Source of the DNA: an uncultured Clostridia bacterium
GTDB taxonomy: Bacteria; Bacillota; Clostridia; Oscillospirales; Oscillospiraceae
NCBI GenBank assembly: GCA_947164825.1
Contig: CAMUYE010000005.1
Location: 1 to 54,445 of the forward strand
Direction of reading: 5' to 3'
Length of the DNA stretch: 54,445 bases
Numbering within the stretch: position 1 is the first letter of the stretch; every line of letters begins with the position of its first letter. Positions 39,598 through 48,666 of the stretch are shown piece by piece. The notes beneath the pieces are model-generated. The model was not told the DNA's origin. It saw only the letters and a program-made list of their open reading frames with translations, and did no database searches. A program made the translations under genes and the position numbers.

Positions 39598-40723
39598 GAT
39601 TCCGGGCGGCCAGCTCCAGGATCGTGTTGTAGATCCGCTCCGCGCTGTCCACCACGGCCATTTTCCGGAGATTTTCCTGCATGGTCCGGCGGGCTTCGGC
39701 GTCGTTCATCAGCTCTTTGGCTGCGTCATAGAGGGCCTCGGCGCTGAGGCCGGGCTCCAGAAGGACCCGCGCCGCGCCGCTGCGCTCCAGGACCCGGGCG
39801 TTTTTCTCCTGGTGGTTGTCGGTGACGTTGGGGGAGGGAATGATGATGCAGGGGGTCCCGGAGGCCTCCAGCTCGTTGAGGGAGGAGGCGCCCGCCCGGG
39901 TGAGGATCAGATCCGCCGCGGCCATGAGATCCGGCATGTTGTGGATATACTCCCGCAGCTCCAGCTCGGGGTGGGCCGTCAGATCCACGCCCTTCTCTTT
40001 GACCAGATCCGGCATCCAGCGCCAGCCGTAGCTGCCGGTGGCGTGGACGTGGCGCCAGGGACAGCCGTCCCGGACCTCCAGGGCCAGGAAGTCGGCCATG
40101 CGCTTGTTCATTTCCCGGGCGCCCAGGCTGCCCCAGGCGGAGACCAGCAGGGGCTCGTCGCCCAGGCCCAGTTTTTTCCGGGCCTCGGCCCGGGTGGTGT
40201 AGAGGAACTCCTTGCGGACGGGCATGCCCACGACCTCCACGCGCTCGGGGTTCTTATAGTAGTTCTTGCTCTCCTCGAAGCAGACCATGATCCGGCTGGC
40301 GGAGTCCGCCACCATGCGGGTGGTGAGGCCGGGCATGGCGTTGGCCTCGTGGACGGCGGTGGGGACGCCCCGCTTGGCCCCCTGCCGCAGCATGGGGTAG
40401 GAGGCATAGCCGCCGGTGCCGACGATGACGTCGGGCCGGAATTCCCGGATGATCCGGTCGGCCTTCTTCCGGGCGGCCCGGAGGTCGAAGAGAGTGGTGA
40501 GGTTGTGCTTGATCGCCTTGGGGGTCAGCTTGCGCAGATAGGGGGCGACCTTGACGGTCTCCAGCTCGTAGCCCTCCCGGGGGACCAGCTTCGTTTCCAT
40601 GCCGCCCTCGGCCCCCACGAAGAGGATCTTCGCGTCGGGCTTCCGCTCCCGGAGCAGGTTCGCCACCGCCAGGGCGGGGTTGATATGACCGGCGGTACCG
40701 CCGCAGGTGAAGACTACGTTCAT
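39593..40723 (-). CDS. murG: MurG, lipid II synthase
   Basis: 376 residues, GT-B fold. The N-terminal GGTAGHINPALA loop and the central AWGSLGAREMN and RAGASSLNELEASGTPCIIIP motifs are present. It adds GlcNAc from UDP-GlcNAc to lipid I on the inner membrane face. ATG 40723 overlaps the ftsW stop (ATGA), so translation is coupled. The stop codon lies at the edge of a heptad array. Confidence 0.96.
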   Translation of the reverse strand: MNVVFTCGGTAGHINPALAVANLLRERKPDAKILFVGAEGGMETKLVPREGYELETVKVAPYLRKLTPKAIKHNLTTLFDLRAARKKADRIIREFRPDVIVGTGGYASYPMLRQGAKRGVPTAVHEANAMPGLTTRMVADSASRIMVCFEESKNYYKNPERVEVVGMPVRKEFLYTTRAEARKKLGLGDEPLLVSAWGSLGAREMNKRMADFLALEVRDGCPWRHVHATGSYGWRWMPDLVKEKGVDLTAHPELELREYIHNMPDLMAAADLILTRAGASSLNELEASGTPCIIIPSPNVTDNHQEKNARVLERSGAARVLLEPGLSAEALYDAAKELMNDAEARRTMQENLRKMAVVDSAERIYNTILELAARNH

Positions 40724-41883
40724 GGCTTACTCCTCCCGAGCGATTCTTTGTTGACGCACCAGCGGGATACGGCCAGGATGACGCCCATCTCGAAGAGCTG
40801 GAGCAGCAAAGCCGTGCCGCCGTAGGAGAAGAAGGGCAGGGAAATGCCCGTGGGGGGCAGAAGGCCGGAGACCACGCCCACGTTGAAGAAGACCTGGATG
40901 CCCAGCTTGGTGGTCAGGCCCGCGGCGACCAGGGTGCCGAAGCGGTCCCGGGCGTGGATGGCGATCCAGTAGCCCCGGATCACCAGCAGAGCGAAGAGCA
41001 GCAGGATGCCGACGGCGCCCACAAAGCCCAGCTCCTCGCAGACGATGGCGAAGATGTAGTCGTTGTGCTCTTCGGGGAGATAGAGGTATTTCTGGCGGCT
41101 GCGGCCCAGACCCAGGCCCAGGAAGCCGCCGGAGCCGATGGCGTAGCGGGACTGAATGCCCTGATAGCCCTTGCCCAGCGGATCCTGCCAGGGATCCAGC
41201 CAGGTGGAGAAGCGCCGCCCGGCGTAGCCCTGGACCGCCAGATAGATGCCCAGGAAGACCAGGATCAGAATGCCGCCGATGAGGAACCAGCGCTTTTTCG
41301 TGCCGCCCAGGAGCATCATGATCGCGCCGATGATGAACACGATCATGGTGGCGGACAGGTGCTTTTCCAGGATCAGCAGGCCCGCGATGGCCCCTAAGAT
41401 CAGGGCGTAGGGCAGCACGCCGTAGCGGAAGCTCTCCATCTTGTCCTGCCAGGCCGACATCATGGCGGCGAAGGACAGGATCATGCCCAGCTTTGCCAGC
41501 TCCGAAGGCTGGAAGCGGATGCCTGCGATGGAGATCCAGCGCTTGGCGCCGTTGACCGTCACGCCGATGAGCGGCACCAGAGCCAGCAGCACCAGGGAGA
41601 CGCCCAGGATGATCAGAGCCGTCCGGAACCAGATAAAGTAATTCAGACGGCCCACCACCAGCATCACCGCCAGACCGCTCACGGCGAAGATTGCCTGGCG
41701 GACGAAGTAATAGGCGGAGTTGCCCGTGTCCCACATGGCCCGGGCGTAGCTGGCCGAGAACATCATCACCAGGCCGATCATGAGCAGCAGGACCACCAGC
41801 ACCAAAAAGGGCATATCCAGCAGACCGGTGACGTCCTCCTTCGGCTTGGCGTCGTCTATCGTTTTGTGCTTGAACAGTGCCAT
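40720..41883 (-). CDS. ftsW: FtsW, SEDS-family glycosyltransferase/flippase
   Basis: 387 residues with about ten membrane helices and SEDS hallmarks: FSASYA, GAKRWISIAGIRFQPSELAKLG, the large loop with YQGIQSRYAIGSGGFLGLGLG, EEHNDYIFAIVCEELGFVG and PPTGISLPFFSYGG. SEDS proteins polymerise lipid II with a class B PBP partner, here probably the PBP at 46204-48546. ATG 41883 follows AAGGAGG. A heptad/hairpin element separates it from mraY. Confidence 0.95.
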   Translation of the reverse strand: MALFKHKTIDDAKPKEDVTGLLDMPFLVLVVLLLMIGLVMMFSASYARAMWDTGNSAYYFVRQAIFAVSGLAVMLVVGRLNYFIWFRTALIILGVSLVLLALVPLIGVTVNGAKRWISIAGIRFQPSELAKLGMILSFAAMMSAWQDKMESFRYGVLPYALILGAIAGLLILEKHLSATMIVFIIGAIMMLLGGTKKRWFLIGGILILVFLGIYLAVQGYAGRRFSTWLDPWQDPLGKGYQGIQSRYAIGSGGFLGLGLGRSRQKYLYLPEEHNDYIFAIVCEELGFVGAVGILLLFALLVIRGYWIAIHARDRFGTLVAAGLTTKLGIQVFFNVGVVSGLLPPTGISLPFFSYGGTALLLQLFEMGVILAVSRWCVNKESLGRSKP

Positions 41884-41899
41884 AGGCGCCTCCTTGCCA

Positions 41900-42027
41900 A
41901 ATTGAGAAGTTAGAATTGAGAATTGAGAATTTGAGGTATTTTTCAATTTACGAATTGAAAAATGAATTCAAATCCTCACGAAGGGATACCTTCCATTCTC
42001 AATTCTCACTTCTCAATTCTCAATTAT
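41900..42027. repeat. Inverted heptad arrays enclosing a two-hairpin element (ftsW-mraY gap)
   Basis: ATTGAGA-type units (41900-41934) and ATTCTCA-type units (41994-42027) enclose the 56-bp element at 41935-41990. Same plan as 10858-10982. Confidence 0.85.
41935..41990 (+). repeat. 56-bp two-hairpin element, copy 2
   Basis: GGTATTTTTCAATT-TACG-AATTGAAAAAT, then a linker ATTCAAATC and TCACGAAGGGATACC. Hairpin A has different stem bases from copies 1 and 3, but pairing is kept. Confidence 0.75.
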
Positions 42028-42032
42028 GCGAA

Positions 42033-43079
42033 TCAGCGCAGCGCTGCGGTGGCAATAAACGCGATCACGCACATGATCACGCTGACCGTTACAAAGACCA
42101 CCCAGATCTTGATCTCGGACCAGCCGCACATCTCAAAGTGGTGATGGATGGGGGTCATCTTGAAGATGCGGCGGCCCTTGTGGTCGGCGCAGAGGCGCTT
42201 GGTGAGCTTGAAGTACCCAACCTGGAGAATGACGGACAGGGTCTCCACGATGTAGACCAGACCCACCAGCACCAGGATCAGTGGCATATTCAGGGCAAAG
42301 GCCATGCCGCAGACCGCGCCCCCCAGGAAGAGGGAGCCGGTGTCGCCCATGAAGACCTTCGCCGGGTGGAAGTTGTAGCAGAGGAAGCCCAGGAGGCCGC
42401 CGATCAGCGCGGCGGGGAAGATGGCCAGCTCCGCCTTCTTGACGCAGATGGCCGTCACCAGGAAGAAGACCATGACCGGGACGGTGACGCCGGAGGCCAG
42501 GCCGTCGATGCCGTCGGTGAGGTTCACCGCGTTGACGCAGCCCACGATCACAAAGATCGCGAAGGGAATGTAGACCCAGATGGGGATCTTGCAGATGATA
42601 TCCGTGAAGGGGATCCAGAGATTGCAGGTCAGGTCGTTTGCCTGGCTGCCGCTCAGATCGCCGGTCAGGTGGCCGGTCCGGTAGAGGATGTAGAGATAGA
42701 GGGCGGAGGCCGCCAGCTGAAGGACAAACTTTTGAGGAGCCGTCAGGCCCTCGTTCTGTTTTTTCTTGATCTTGCGGAAATCGTCAAAAAAGCCGATGGC
42801 GCCGAAGACCAGGGCAAAGGCAAAGACCAGGGCCGAGGTCCAGCTGTGGAACACCAGACACAGGATCAGACAGCCGAGGAAGGCCGTGCCGATGAAGATG
42901 AGGCCGCCCATCGCCGGGGTGCCCTCCTTGCCCTTGTGCCAGCGGGGGCCGATCTCCCGGATCTTCTGGCCGGTTTTCATGGACTTCAGCCAGGGGATCA
43001 TATACCGCCCGGCAACCAGGGCGATCAGGAAGCAGGGAATAATCGACAATAAGATAATCAGAATTTGTCCGTCTTTCAT
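42033..43079 (-). CDS. mraY: MraY, phospho-MurNAc-pentapeptide transferase
   Basis: 348 residues, about ten membrane helices. Active-site motifs: the Asp-rich FFDDFRKI, NLTDGIDGLA, FMGDTGSLFLGG and the HHHFE histidine motif near the C terminus. It makes lipid I from UDP-MurNAc-pentapeptide and undecaprenyl phosphate. ATG 43079 lies after GGAACTCCCC-type sequence on the minus strand. The gap to murF is filled by a GTAGGGGCC palindrome. murD, which often follows mraY, is absent. Confidence 0.96.
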   Translation of the reverse strand: MKDGQILIILLSIIPCFLIALVAGRYMIPWLKSMKTGQKIREIGPRWHKGKEGTPAMGGLIFIGTAFLGCLILCLVFHSWTSALVFAFALVFGAIGFFDDFRKIKKKQNEGLTAPQKFVLQLAASALYLYILYRTGHLTGDLSGSQANDLTCNLWIPFTDIICKIPIWVYIPFAIFVIVGCVNAVNLTDGIDGLASGVTVPVMVFFLVTAICVKKAELAIFPAALIGGLLGFLCYNFHPAKVFMGDTGSLFLGGAVCGMAFALNMPLILVLVGLVYIVETLSVILQVGYFKLTKRLCADHKGRRIFKMTPIHHHFEMCGWSEIKIWVVFVTVSVIMCVIAFIATAALR

Positions 43080-43104
43080 GGGGAGTTCCTCCGTATCTCT
43101 TTTC

Positions 43105-43181
43105 GTAGGGGCCGATGCCCACATCGGCCCAAAAAGCATGGAGTTTGACGGGAGAGGGCCGATGTGGGCATCGGCCCCTAC
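43105..43181. repeat. GTAGGGGCCGATGCCC palindrome supplying the murF stop
   Basis: Arms GTAGGGGCCGATGCCCACAT and ATGTGGGCATCGGCCCCTAC. On the minus strand the element begins GTAGGGG directly after murF codon GC-, and its TAG is the murF stop codon (43178-43180). Confidence 0.88.
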
Positions 43182-44506
43182 GCTGTGAAGTTCTCCAAAA
43201 CCTGCTCCAGGTGCATGCCGTGGCTGGCTTTGAAGAGGATGACGTCGCCGGGACGGGCCGCTTCCCGCAGGGCGGCCAGCAGGTTTTCCCGCGTGTCGAA
43301 ATGGCGGGCCCGATCGCCTGCGGCGGAGACGAGCTCCCGGGAGAGGGGGCCGTAGGCCAAAATCAGGTCGGCGGCTTCCGCGGCCTGTTCGCCCGCGGTC
43401 CGGTGGGCGGCGGGGGCAAAGTCCCCCAGCTCCAGCATGTCGCCCAGCACGGCGATGCGCCTGCCTCGGGCGGGGATGGTTTTCAGCACCTCGAAGGCCG
43501 CCTTCATGGACTCCGGTCCGGCGTTGTAGCAGTCGGCCACGATGGTGAAGCCCGCCTGCTCATAGGTGCGCAGACGGTCGCCGGTGTTGACGAAGTACCG
43601 GAGCCCTTCCGCGGCGGCCCGCAGGGGGACCCCCGCGCAGCGGGCGGCCAGCAGGGCCGCCAGGGCGTTGGTGACGTTGTGGATGCCCGGAGCGGGCAGC
43701 TCCACCCGGACCCGGTGGTCCCGGCACACCGCCGTGAAGACGGAGCCGTCGGTCCCCAGTTCCAGATCCTCCGCCCGCAGATCGCAGTCGGGTCCGAAGC
43801 CGAACCACCGGGTGTCGCAGGCGGGGGCGGCGGCCCGCAGCAGGGGCTCGTCGCCGTTGAGGACGGCGACGCCGCCGGGCTGCAGACCCTCTAAGATCTC
43901 CAGCTTGGCCCGGCAGATCCCCTCCCGGGACCCCAGATTCTCGATGTGCATGGTGCCGATGTTGGTGATGACGGCGATCTCCGGCCGGGCGATCCGGGTG
44001 AGGCGGGAGAGCTCTCCCGCGTGGTTCATGCCCATCTCCACCACGGCGACCTGGGTCTCATGCCGCAGATCCAGCAGGGTCCGGGGGACGCCGATGTCGT
44101 TGTTGTAGTTCTTTTGGGTCCACTGGGTCCGGTAGACGGTGGAACAGGCTGCGGCGGTCATTTCCTTGGTGGTGGTCTTGCCCACGCTGCCCGTCAGGCC
44201 GATGAAGCAGGTGGAGGCCAGGCTGTTCCGCCAGCAGGCGGCGATTTGCTGAAGCCCGGTCAGACTGTCCGGGACCACGATCATGGGCACCCCGGGGAGC
44301 TGCCGCTGGCCCAGAGCGGCCGCGGCGCCGGCCTCCATGGCCTTGCCGATGAAATCATGGCCGTCCCGGGCCGCCTGCAGGGCGACGAAAAGCTGCCCCC
44401 GCCGGATCTGCCGGGAGTCGTTCTCCGCGCCCTCGAAGCTTACGTTCTCATATTCAGGCAGCACGCTGCCCTTGCACCAGGCGGCGGCTTCTTTCAGTGT
44501 AATCAT
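43178..44506 (-). CDS. murF: MurF, D-Ala-D-Ala adding ligase
   Basis: 442 residues. ATP loop GSVGKTTTKEM (about 109-119), KNYNNDIGVP and ligase motifs EMGMNHAGE and NAGPESMKAAFE are present. It adds D-Ala-D-Ala to UDP-MurNAc-tripeptide in the cytoplasm. ATG 44506 overlaps the murE stop by four bases. The reading frame ends within a palindromic repeat whose TAG serves as stop, so the last one or two residues may have been changed by the insertion. Confidence 0.96.
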   Translation of the reverse strand: MITLKEAAAWCKGSVLPEYENVSFEGAENDSRQIRRGQLFVALQAARDGHDFIGKAMEAGAAAALGQRQLPGVPMIVVPDSLTGLQQIAACWRNSLASTCFIGLTGSVGKTTTKEMTAAACSTVYRTQWTQKNYNNDIGVPRTLLDLRHETQVAVVEMGMNHAGELSRLTRIARPEIAVITNIGTMHIENLGSREGICRAKLEILEGLQPGGVAVLNGDEPLLRAAAPACDTRWFGFGPDCDLRAEDLELGTDGSVFTAVCRDHRVRVELPAPGIHNVTNALAALLAARCAGVPLRAAAEGLRYFVNTGDRLRTYEQAGFTIVADCYNAGPESMKAAFEVLKTIPARGRRIAVLGDMLELGDFAPAAHRTAGEQAAEAADLILAYGPLSRELVSAAGDRARHFDTRENLLAALREAARPGDVILFKASHGMHLEQVLENFTA

Positions 44507-45942
44507 AAGTTTTTCGCGACCTCTTCCCGCTCGTCCAGGTGGTATTTGACCTTGTTGATCTCCTGATAGGTCTCGTGGCCCTTGCCGCACAGGACGATGA
44601 TGTCGTCCGGCTTTGCCTCCAGCATGGCCCGGGCGATGGCCTCCCGGCGGTTCTCCACCACGATATAGGGCTTGCCGACCTCCCGGGCGCCCTTGAGGAT
44701 GTCGGCGATGATCTTGCCGGGCTCCTCGGTGCGGGGGTTGTCGGAGGTGATGATGGCCAGATCGGAGAGCTTGACGCCGATCTTGCCCATGATGGGCCGC
44801 TTGATGGGATCCCGGTCGCCGCCGCAGCCGAAGACGGCGATGAGGCGCCCCTTGCAGAAGCCGCGCACGGAGTTCAGCACGTTCTCCAGGGCGTCCGGGG
44901 TGTGGGCGTAGTCGATGAGGACGGTGTAGTCCTTCCCCGGCGTGGGGACGACCTCCAGCCGGCCCTTCACGCCGGTGGCCCGGCCCAGGGCCTCGGCGGC
45001 GTCCTCCGGACGGATGCCCAGGCCGATGGCCATGCCCAGGACCGTCAGAGCGTTGTAGACCGTAAAGCCTCCGGGGATCCCCACGCGGACGGGCCAGGAG
45101 CGGCCCTTGTAGGTACCGGTGAAGGCCACATGGTCCGCGCCGAGCTCGATGTCGGAAGCGGTCAGATCCGCCTGAGCGCCCTTGGCGGAGACGGTCATGG
45201 CCCAGCAGGCGGCCTCTTCCACGGTCTTCGCCACCAGCTCGTCGTCGATATTGAAGACGGAGAAGCCGCACTTGCGGAAGAGCAGGGCCTTGGCCTGCCG
45301 GTAGTTCTCCATCGTCTTGTGGAAGTCCAGATGGTCCTCGGTGAGATTCGTGAAGGCGCCCACGGCGAAGGGGATGCAGTCCACCCGATGCAGATACAGG
45401 GCGTGGGAGGAGACCTCCATGACCACGTGGGTGCAGCCCGCCTCCGCCATCGCGGCGAAGAGTCCCTGGAGCTCAAAGCTCTCCGGAGTGGTCCGCTCCG
45501 TGGGCAGGACCTGGTCGCCGATCATGTTCTGGATGGTGCCGATGAGGCCCACTTTGGCGTGGAGGGTCTGCTCCAGCACGGATTTCAGCAGGTAGGTGAC
45601 GCTGGTCTTGCCGTTGGTGCCGGTCACGCCCAGGACCGTCATCCGCTCCGCGGGATGGCCGTACCAGTTGGCTCCCAGGGCGGCCAGAGCAGGCCGGGAA
45701 CTGGGCACCAGGATGTAGGGGATCTCCCCCTCGGGCCTGCGCTCGCAGAGAATGCAGGACGCGCCCTTGTCCAGGGCCATGGGGATAAAGCGGTGGCCGT
45801 CGGCGGCGTAGCCCGTGATGGCGACGAACATGTGGCCGGGCTCCACCCGCCGGGAGTCAAAGCTGACCCCGGCGATCTCCGTTTCCGGATCCACGTTCAT
45901 TTCCAGAACGGGAATGTCCTTCAATAAGTCTGATAGTTTCAT
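44503..45942 (-). CDS. murE: MurE, UDP-MurNAc-tripeptide synthetase (meso-DAP type)
   Basis: 479 residues. ATP loop GTNGKTSVTYLL, the ligase motif YAHTPDALENVL, and the substrate motif SDNPRTEEP. The DNPR form is the established marker for meso-diaminopimelate rather than lysine, so the wall should contain meso-DAP. ATG 45942 follows GGAG. Upstream in the same transcript lies the ten-hairpin array, which could affect murE translation or mRNA stability. Confidence 0.96.
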   Translation of the reverse strand: MKLSDLLKDIPVLEMNVDPETEIAGVSFDSRRVEPGHMFVAITGYAADGHRFIPMALDKGASCILCERRPEGEIPYILVPSSRPALAALGANWYGHPAERMTVLGVTGTNGKTSVTYLLKSVLEQTLHAKVGLIGTIQNMIGDQVLPTERTTPESFELQGLFAAMAEAGCTHVVMEVSSHALYLHRVDCIPFAVGAFTNLTEDHLDFHKTMENYRQAKALLFRKCGFSVFNIDDELVAKTVEEAACWAMTVSAKGAQADLTASDIELGADHVAFTGTYKGRSWPVRVGIPGGFTVYNALTVLGMAIGLGIRPEDAAEALGRATGVKGRLEVVPTPGKDYTVLIDYAHTPDALENVLNSVRGFCKGRLIAVFGCGGDRDPIKRPIMGKIGVKLSDLAIITSDNPRTEEPGKIIADILKGAREVGKPYIVVENRREAIARAMLEAKPDDIIVLCGKGHETYQEINKVKYHLDEREEVAKNL

Positions 45943-45962
45943 GGTATTTCTCCGTGTATTGA

Positions 45963-46203
45963 GTTAAGATTTTGCTTCGCAAAAGTTATGATTCCGCTGC
46001 GCGGAAGTTATGATTGTGCTTCGCACAAGTGATGAGCGCTTCGCGCGTTTCGGTATTTTTCAAATCTTCGATTTGAAAAATTTATTTCAATCATGCCGAA
46101 GGCATACCGCAACTTGCCCGAAGGGCAATCATCACTTTGCCGCAGGCAAATCATAACTTCGCCGTCAGGCGATCCATCACTTCGCCGCAAGGCGAATCAT
46201 CAC
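45963..46203. repeat. Array of about ten mini-hairpins between the PBP gene and murE
   Basis: Left half: TTTTGC-TTC-GCAAAA, TCCGC-TGC-GCGGA, TGTGC-TTC-GCACA and GCGC-TTC-GCGC, separated by AGTTATGAT or AGTGATGA. Centre: the two-hairpin element 46052-46108. Right half: TGCCC-GAA-GGGCA, TGCC-GCA-GGCA, CGCC-GTCA-GGCG and CGCC-GCAA-GGCG, separated by ATCATCACTT or ATCATAACTT. The right spacers are the reverse complement of the left ones, so the whole region is one large interrupted palindrome. It begins at the PBP stop codon and ends about 20 bp before murE. Confidence 0.88.
46052..46108 (+). repeat. 57-bp two-hairpin element, copy 3 (centre of the array)
   Basis: GGTATTTTTCAAAT-CTTCG-ATTTGAAAAAT, a linker, then TGCC-GAA-GGCA and ATACC. 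Matches copies 1 and 2 in layout. Confidence 0.78.
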
Positions 46204-48546
46204 TTAGTCCAACGCTGTCTGGTCCGTCAGCTCCACCGTGACGGTGCTGCCGCGCTTGACCTCGGTTCCGGCCTTCAGATCCTGGTCGGTGATCACGGCC
46301 CAGCGGTTGGAGGAGCCCTTGGTCTGCAGGTAGAGGCCGCTGTTTTCCATGACGGAGCGGGCCTTGGCTTCGCTCAGACCCTTCAGATTGGGGACGGTCA
46401 CGTAGTCCGTGGGGACGGCCTCGCCCATGTAGAGGATGACCTTGGAGTTGCCGGGCAGCAGCTCGCCGGGGCCCGGAATCTGGCCCGTGACCGTGCCGCC
46501 CTCGCCCACAGTGACGCAGGTGAGGCTCTGCTCCTTCAGGATCCTGGCGGCTTCGTCGGCGTTCAGATCCCGCACGTCGGGCATCTGGACGTTGACGGTG
46601 CGCATGTCCACGTCGGTGTAATCGGGCTGAACGCCCAGATAGAGCAGGGTGTCGGAGAAGATGTCGCGAACCACCGGCGCGGCCATGACGCCGCCGGAGA
46701 TATAGATGCCGGTTCTGCGGCTGGGGGTGTCCAGGGCCACGAGACAGATATACTGGGGATCGTCCATGGGGGCGACGCCCACGAAGGAGACAATGCGGTC
46801 CTTGGTCTGCTGGCCGTTTTCGTCGTAGACGTCCAGCTTTTCGGAGGTGCCGGTCTTGCCGCCCACCCGGAAGCCGGGGAGCTCGGCGTTGCCGGCGGTG
46901 CCGTCGGTGACCACGGAGCGGAGCAGCCTGCACATCAGGTCGGAGGTCTCCTCGCTGATGGCCTGACGGATCACGGTCTTGCCGTTCTTCTGGATCACGT
47001 TGTTGTTTTCGTCCAGGATCTCGGAGACCACGTAGGGCTTGAGCACGTAACCGCCGTTGACCACGGCGGCGATGGCCCGCACCATCTGGATCGGCGTGGG
47101 CTTCACGGACTGGCCGAAGGCCACCGTGGTGAGCTGGGCGTTCTCCATCATCTTGGCCCGGGTGTGGAAGACGCCGGTGGCCTCGCCGGACATGTCCACG
47201 CCGGTCTTTTCCAGCAGACCGAAGGCGTCGATGTAGTCGTACAGTGGTCCGCCGCCCAGCAGAAGGCCGATGTCGGCGAAGGCGATGTTGCAGGAGTTCT
47301 GCAGGGCTTTGGCCAGGGACTCGGAGCCGTGGCCGCCTTCCTTCCAGCAGTGGAGGGTGGATTCACGGTCGCGGTAGTCCTTGGCGCCCTTGCAGTAGAA
47401 GGAGGAGTTGAGATTCACCGCGCCTTCCTCCAGGGCGGCGGCCAGGGTGATGGTCTTGAAGGTGGAGCCGGGCTCGTAGCCGTCGGAGACGCAGCGGTTG
47501 CGCCACTGCTTCAGCCGGGCCGAGGCCACGATGCCGTTGTATTCGTCGATGAGCTTCTGCCAGGCCTCGCTGCCCTCGGCGACGCTGTCCATCTCCTGAT
47601 CCAGCTCGTCGAGCTCGTTGAGCACGTTGAGATCCGTGATCTCCAGATAGTTGTTCGGATCGTAGCTGCCCTCGATGGCCATGGCCAGGATGGCGCCGCT
47701 GTTCACGTCCATGATGATGCCGAAGGCGCCGTTCTGGACGTCGTATTTCTCGATGGCGTTCTTCAGGTTCTTCTCCAGATACATCTGCACCGTCTCGTCG
47801 ATGGTCAGCACCAGGGAGTTCCCGTCGGAGGCCTCATAGTACTTTTCGTAGGAGTAGAGCATCTGGGTCTCGTAATTGCCCTTGGTGGTGACGACCGCGC
47901 CGGCCGTGCCCTGGAGCACGTCGTCGTAGTAGGCCTCCAGGCCCTCGGCGCCCCGGTTCTCGGCGTTGGTGAAGCCGATGACCTGGGCCGCGGTGGTCTG
48001 GGCGGGGTAGTAGCGCTGGGAGTCGGACTCCAGGTGGATGCCCTTCAGCTTGTTTTCGGTGATGAAGGCCCGCACGGCGTCAGCCTGTTCGGGGCCGCGC
48101 TTGCGGGCGACGACCTCATAGCGCCGCTCCAGCTTGGCGGCCTTCTCCCGGACGGAATCGGCGTCGATCTCCAGGATCTCCGCCAGGCCCGTGGCGATGA
48201 AGTCCACGTCCTGCTCGGAGTTGTGGATCTCCCAGGGGTCGATGAAGACGTTTTCCACGGTTTTCGAAGCCGCCAGGATGTTCATGTTGCAGTCGTAGAT
48301 CACGCCCCGGTCCGCGGTGACAGCGGTGGAGCGGGTCTGGTTGCTGATGGCCTGGGACTCATACTTGTTATGGTCCCGGATCATCAGGACGAACAGCTGC
48401 CAGATCAGCGGGAGAAAGAGGATGACCCCGCAGAAGATCATGATGAAGGTAGTCCGCCGCAGCACCCCGTGGGTGGCCTTGGATCGGTCGTAAGCCGGAA
48501 CGGCGGCGGGAGCCTTGAGTAACTTGATCTTGGATTTTTTGGACAT
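46204..48546 (-). CDS. ftsI: Class B penicillin-binding protein with PASTA domains (FtsI/SpoVD type)
   Basis: 780 residues: one membrane helix (about 33-56), a dimerisation domain, and a transpeptidase domain with Ser361 in STFK, SCN at 418-420 and KTG at 564-566. Two PASTA domains follow (about 637-700 and 705-775; VQMPDVRDL and VTVPNLKGL). It cross-links septal peptidoglycan, probably with FtsW. Position suggests FtsI; the PASTA tail also fits the sporulation PBP SpoVD, and the role could be shared. ATG 48546. Confidence 0.92.
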   Translation of the reverse strand: MSKKSKIKLLKAPAAVPAYDRSKATHGVLRRTTFIMIFCGVILFLPLIWQLFVLMIRDHNKYESQAISNQTRSTAVTADRGVIYDCNMNILAASKTVENVFIDPWEIHNSEQDVDFIATGLAEILEIDADSVREKAAKLERRYEVVARKRGPEQADAVRAFITENKLKGIHLESDSQRYYPAQTTAAQVIGFTNAENRGAEGLEAYYDDVLQGTAGAVVTTKGNYETQMLYSYEKYYEASDGNSLVLTIDETVQMYLEKNLKNAIEKYDVQNGAFGIIMDVNSGAILAMAIEGSYDPNNYLEITDLNVLNELDELDQEMDSVAEGSEAWQKLIDEYNGIVASARLKQWRNRCVSDGYEPGSTFKTITLAAALEEGAVNLNSSFYCKGAKDYRDRESTLHCWKEGGHGSESLAKALQNSCNIAFADIGLLLGGGPLYDYIDAFGLLEKTGVDMSGEATGVFHTRAKMMENAQLTTVAFGQSVKPTPIQMVRAIAAVVNGGYVLKPYVVSEILDENNNVIQKNGKTVIRQAISEETSDLMCRLLRSVVTDGTAGNAELPGFRVGGKTGTSEKLDVYDENGQQTKDRIVSFVGVAPMDDPQYICLVALDTPSRRTGIYISGGVMAAPVVRDIFSDTLLYLGVQPDYTDVDMRTVNVQMPDVRDLNADEAARILKEQSLTCVTVGEGGTVTGQIPGPGELLPGNSKVILYMGEAVPTDYVTVPNLKGLSEAKARSVMENSGLYLQTKGSSNRWAVITDQDLKAGTEVKRGSTVTVELTDQTALD

Positions 48547-48565
48547 GGAATCACCTCACGGGAAT

Positions 48566-48634
48566 GCAAAATGCAAGATGCAAAATGCAAAATGAACGGA
48601 GGGGGATAAGGATGCAAGATGCAAAATGCAAAGT
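48566..48634. repeat. GCAAAAT heptad arrays upstream of the PBP gene
   Basis: Four units at 48566-48594 and three at 48613-48634. Complementary TTTTGCA units at 48921-48950 lie on the far side of the pseudogene, so the three form an inverted pair around it. Confidence 0.85.
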
Positions 48635-48666
48635 GATTGTTACGCAGTCTGTTTGATGACGCAGAG

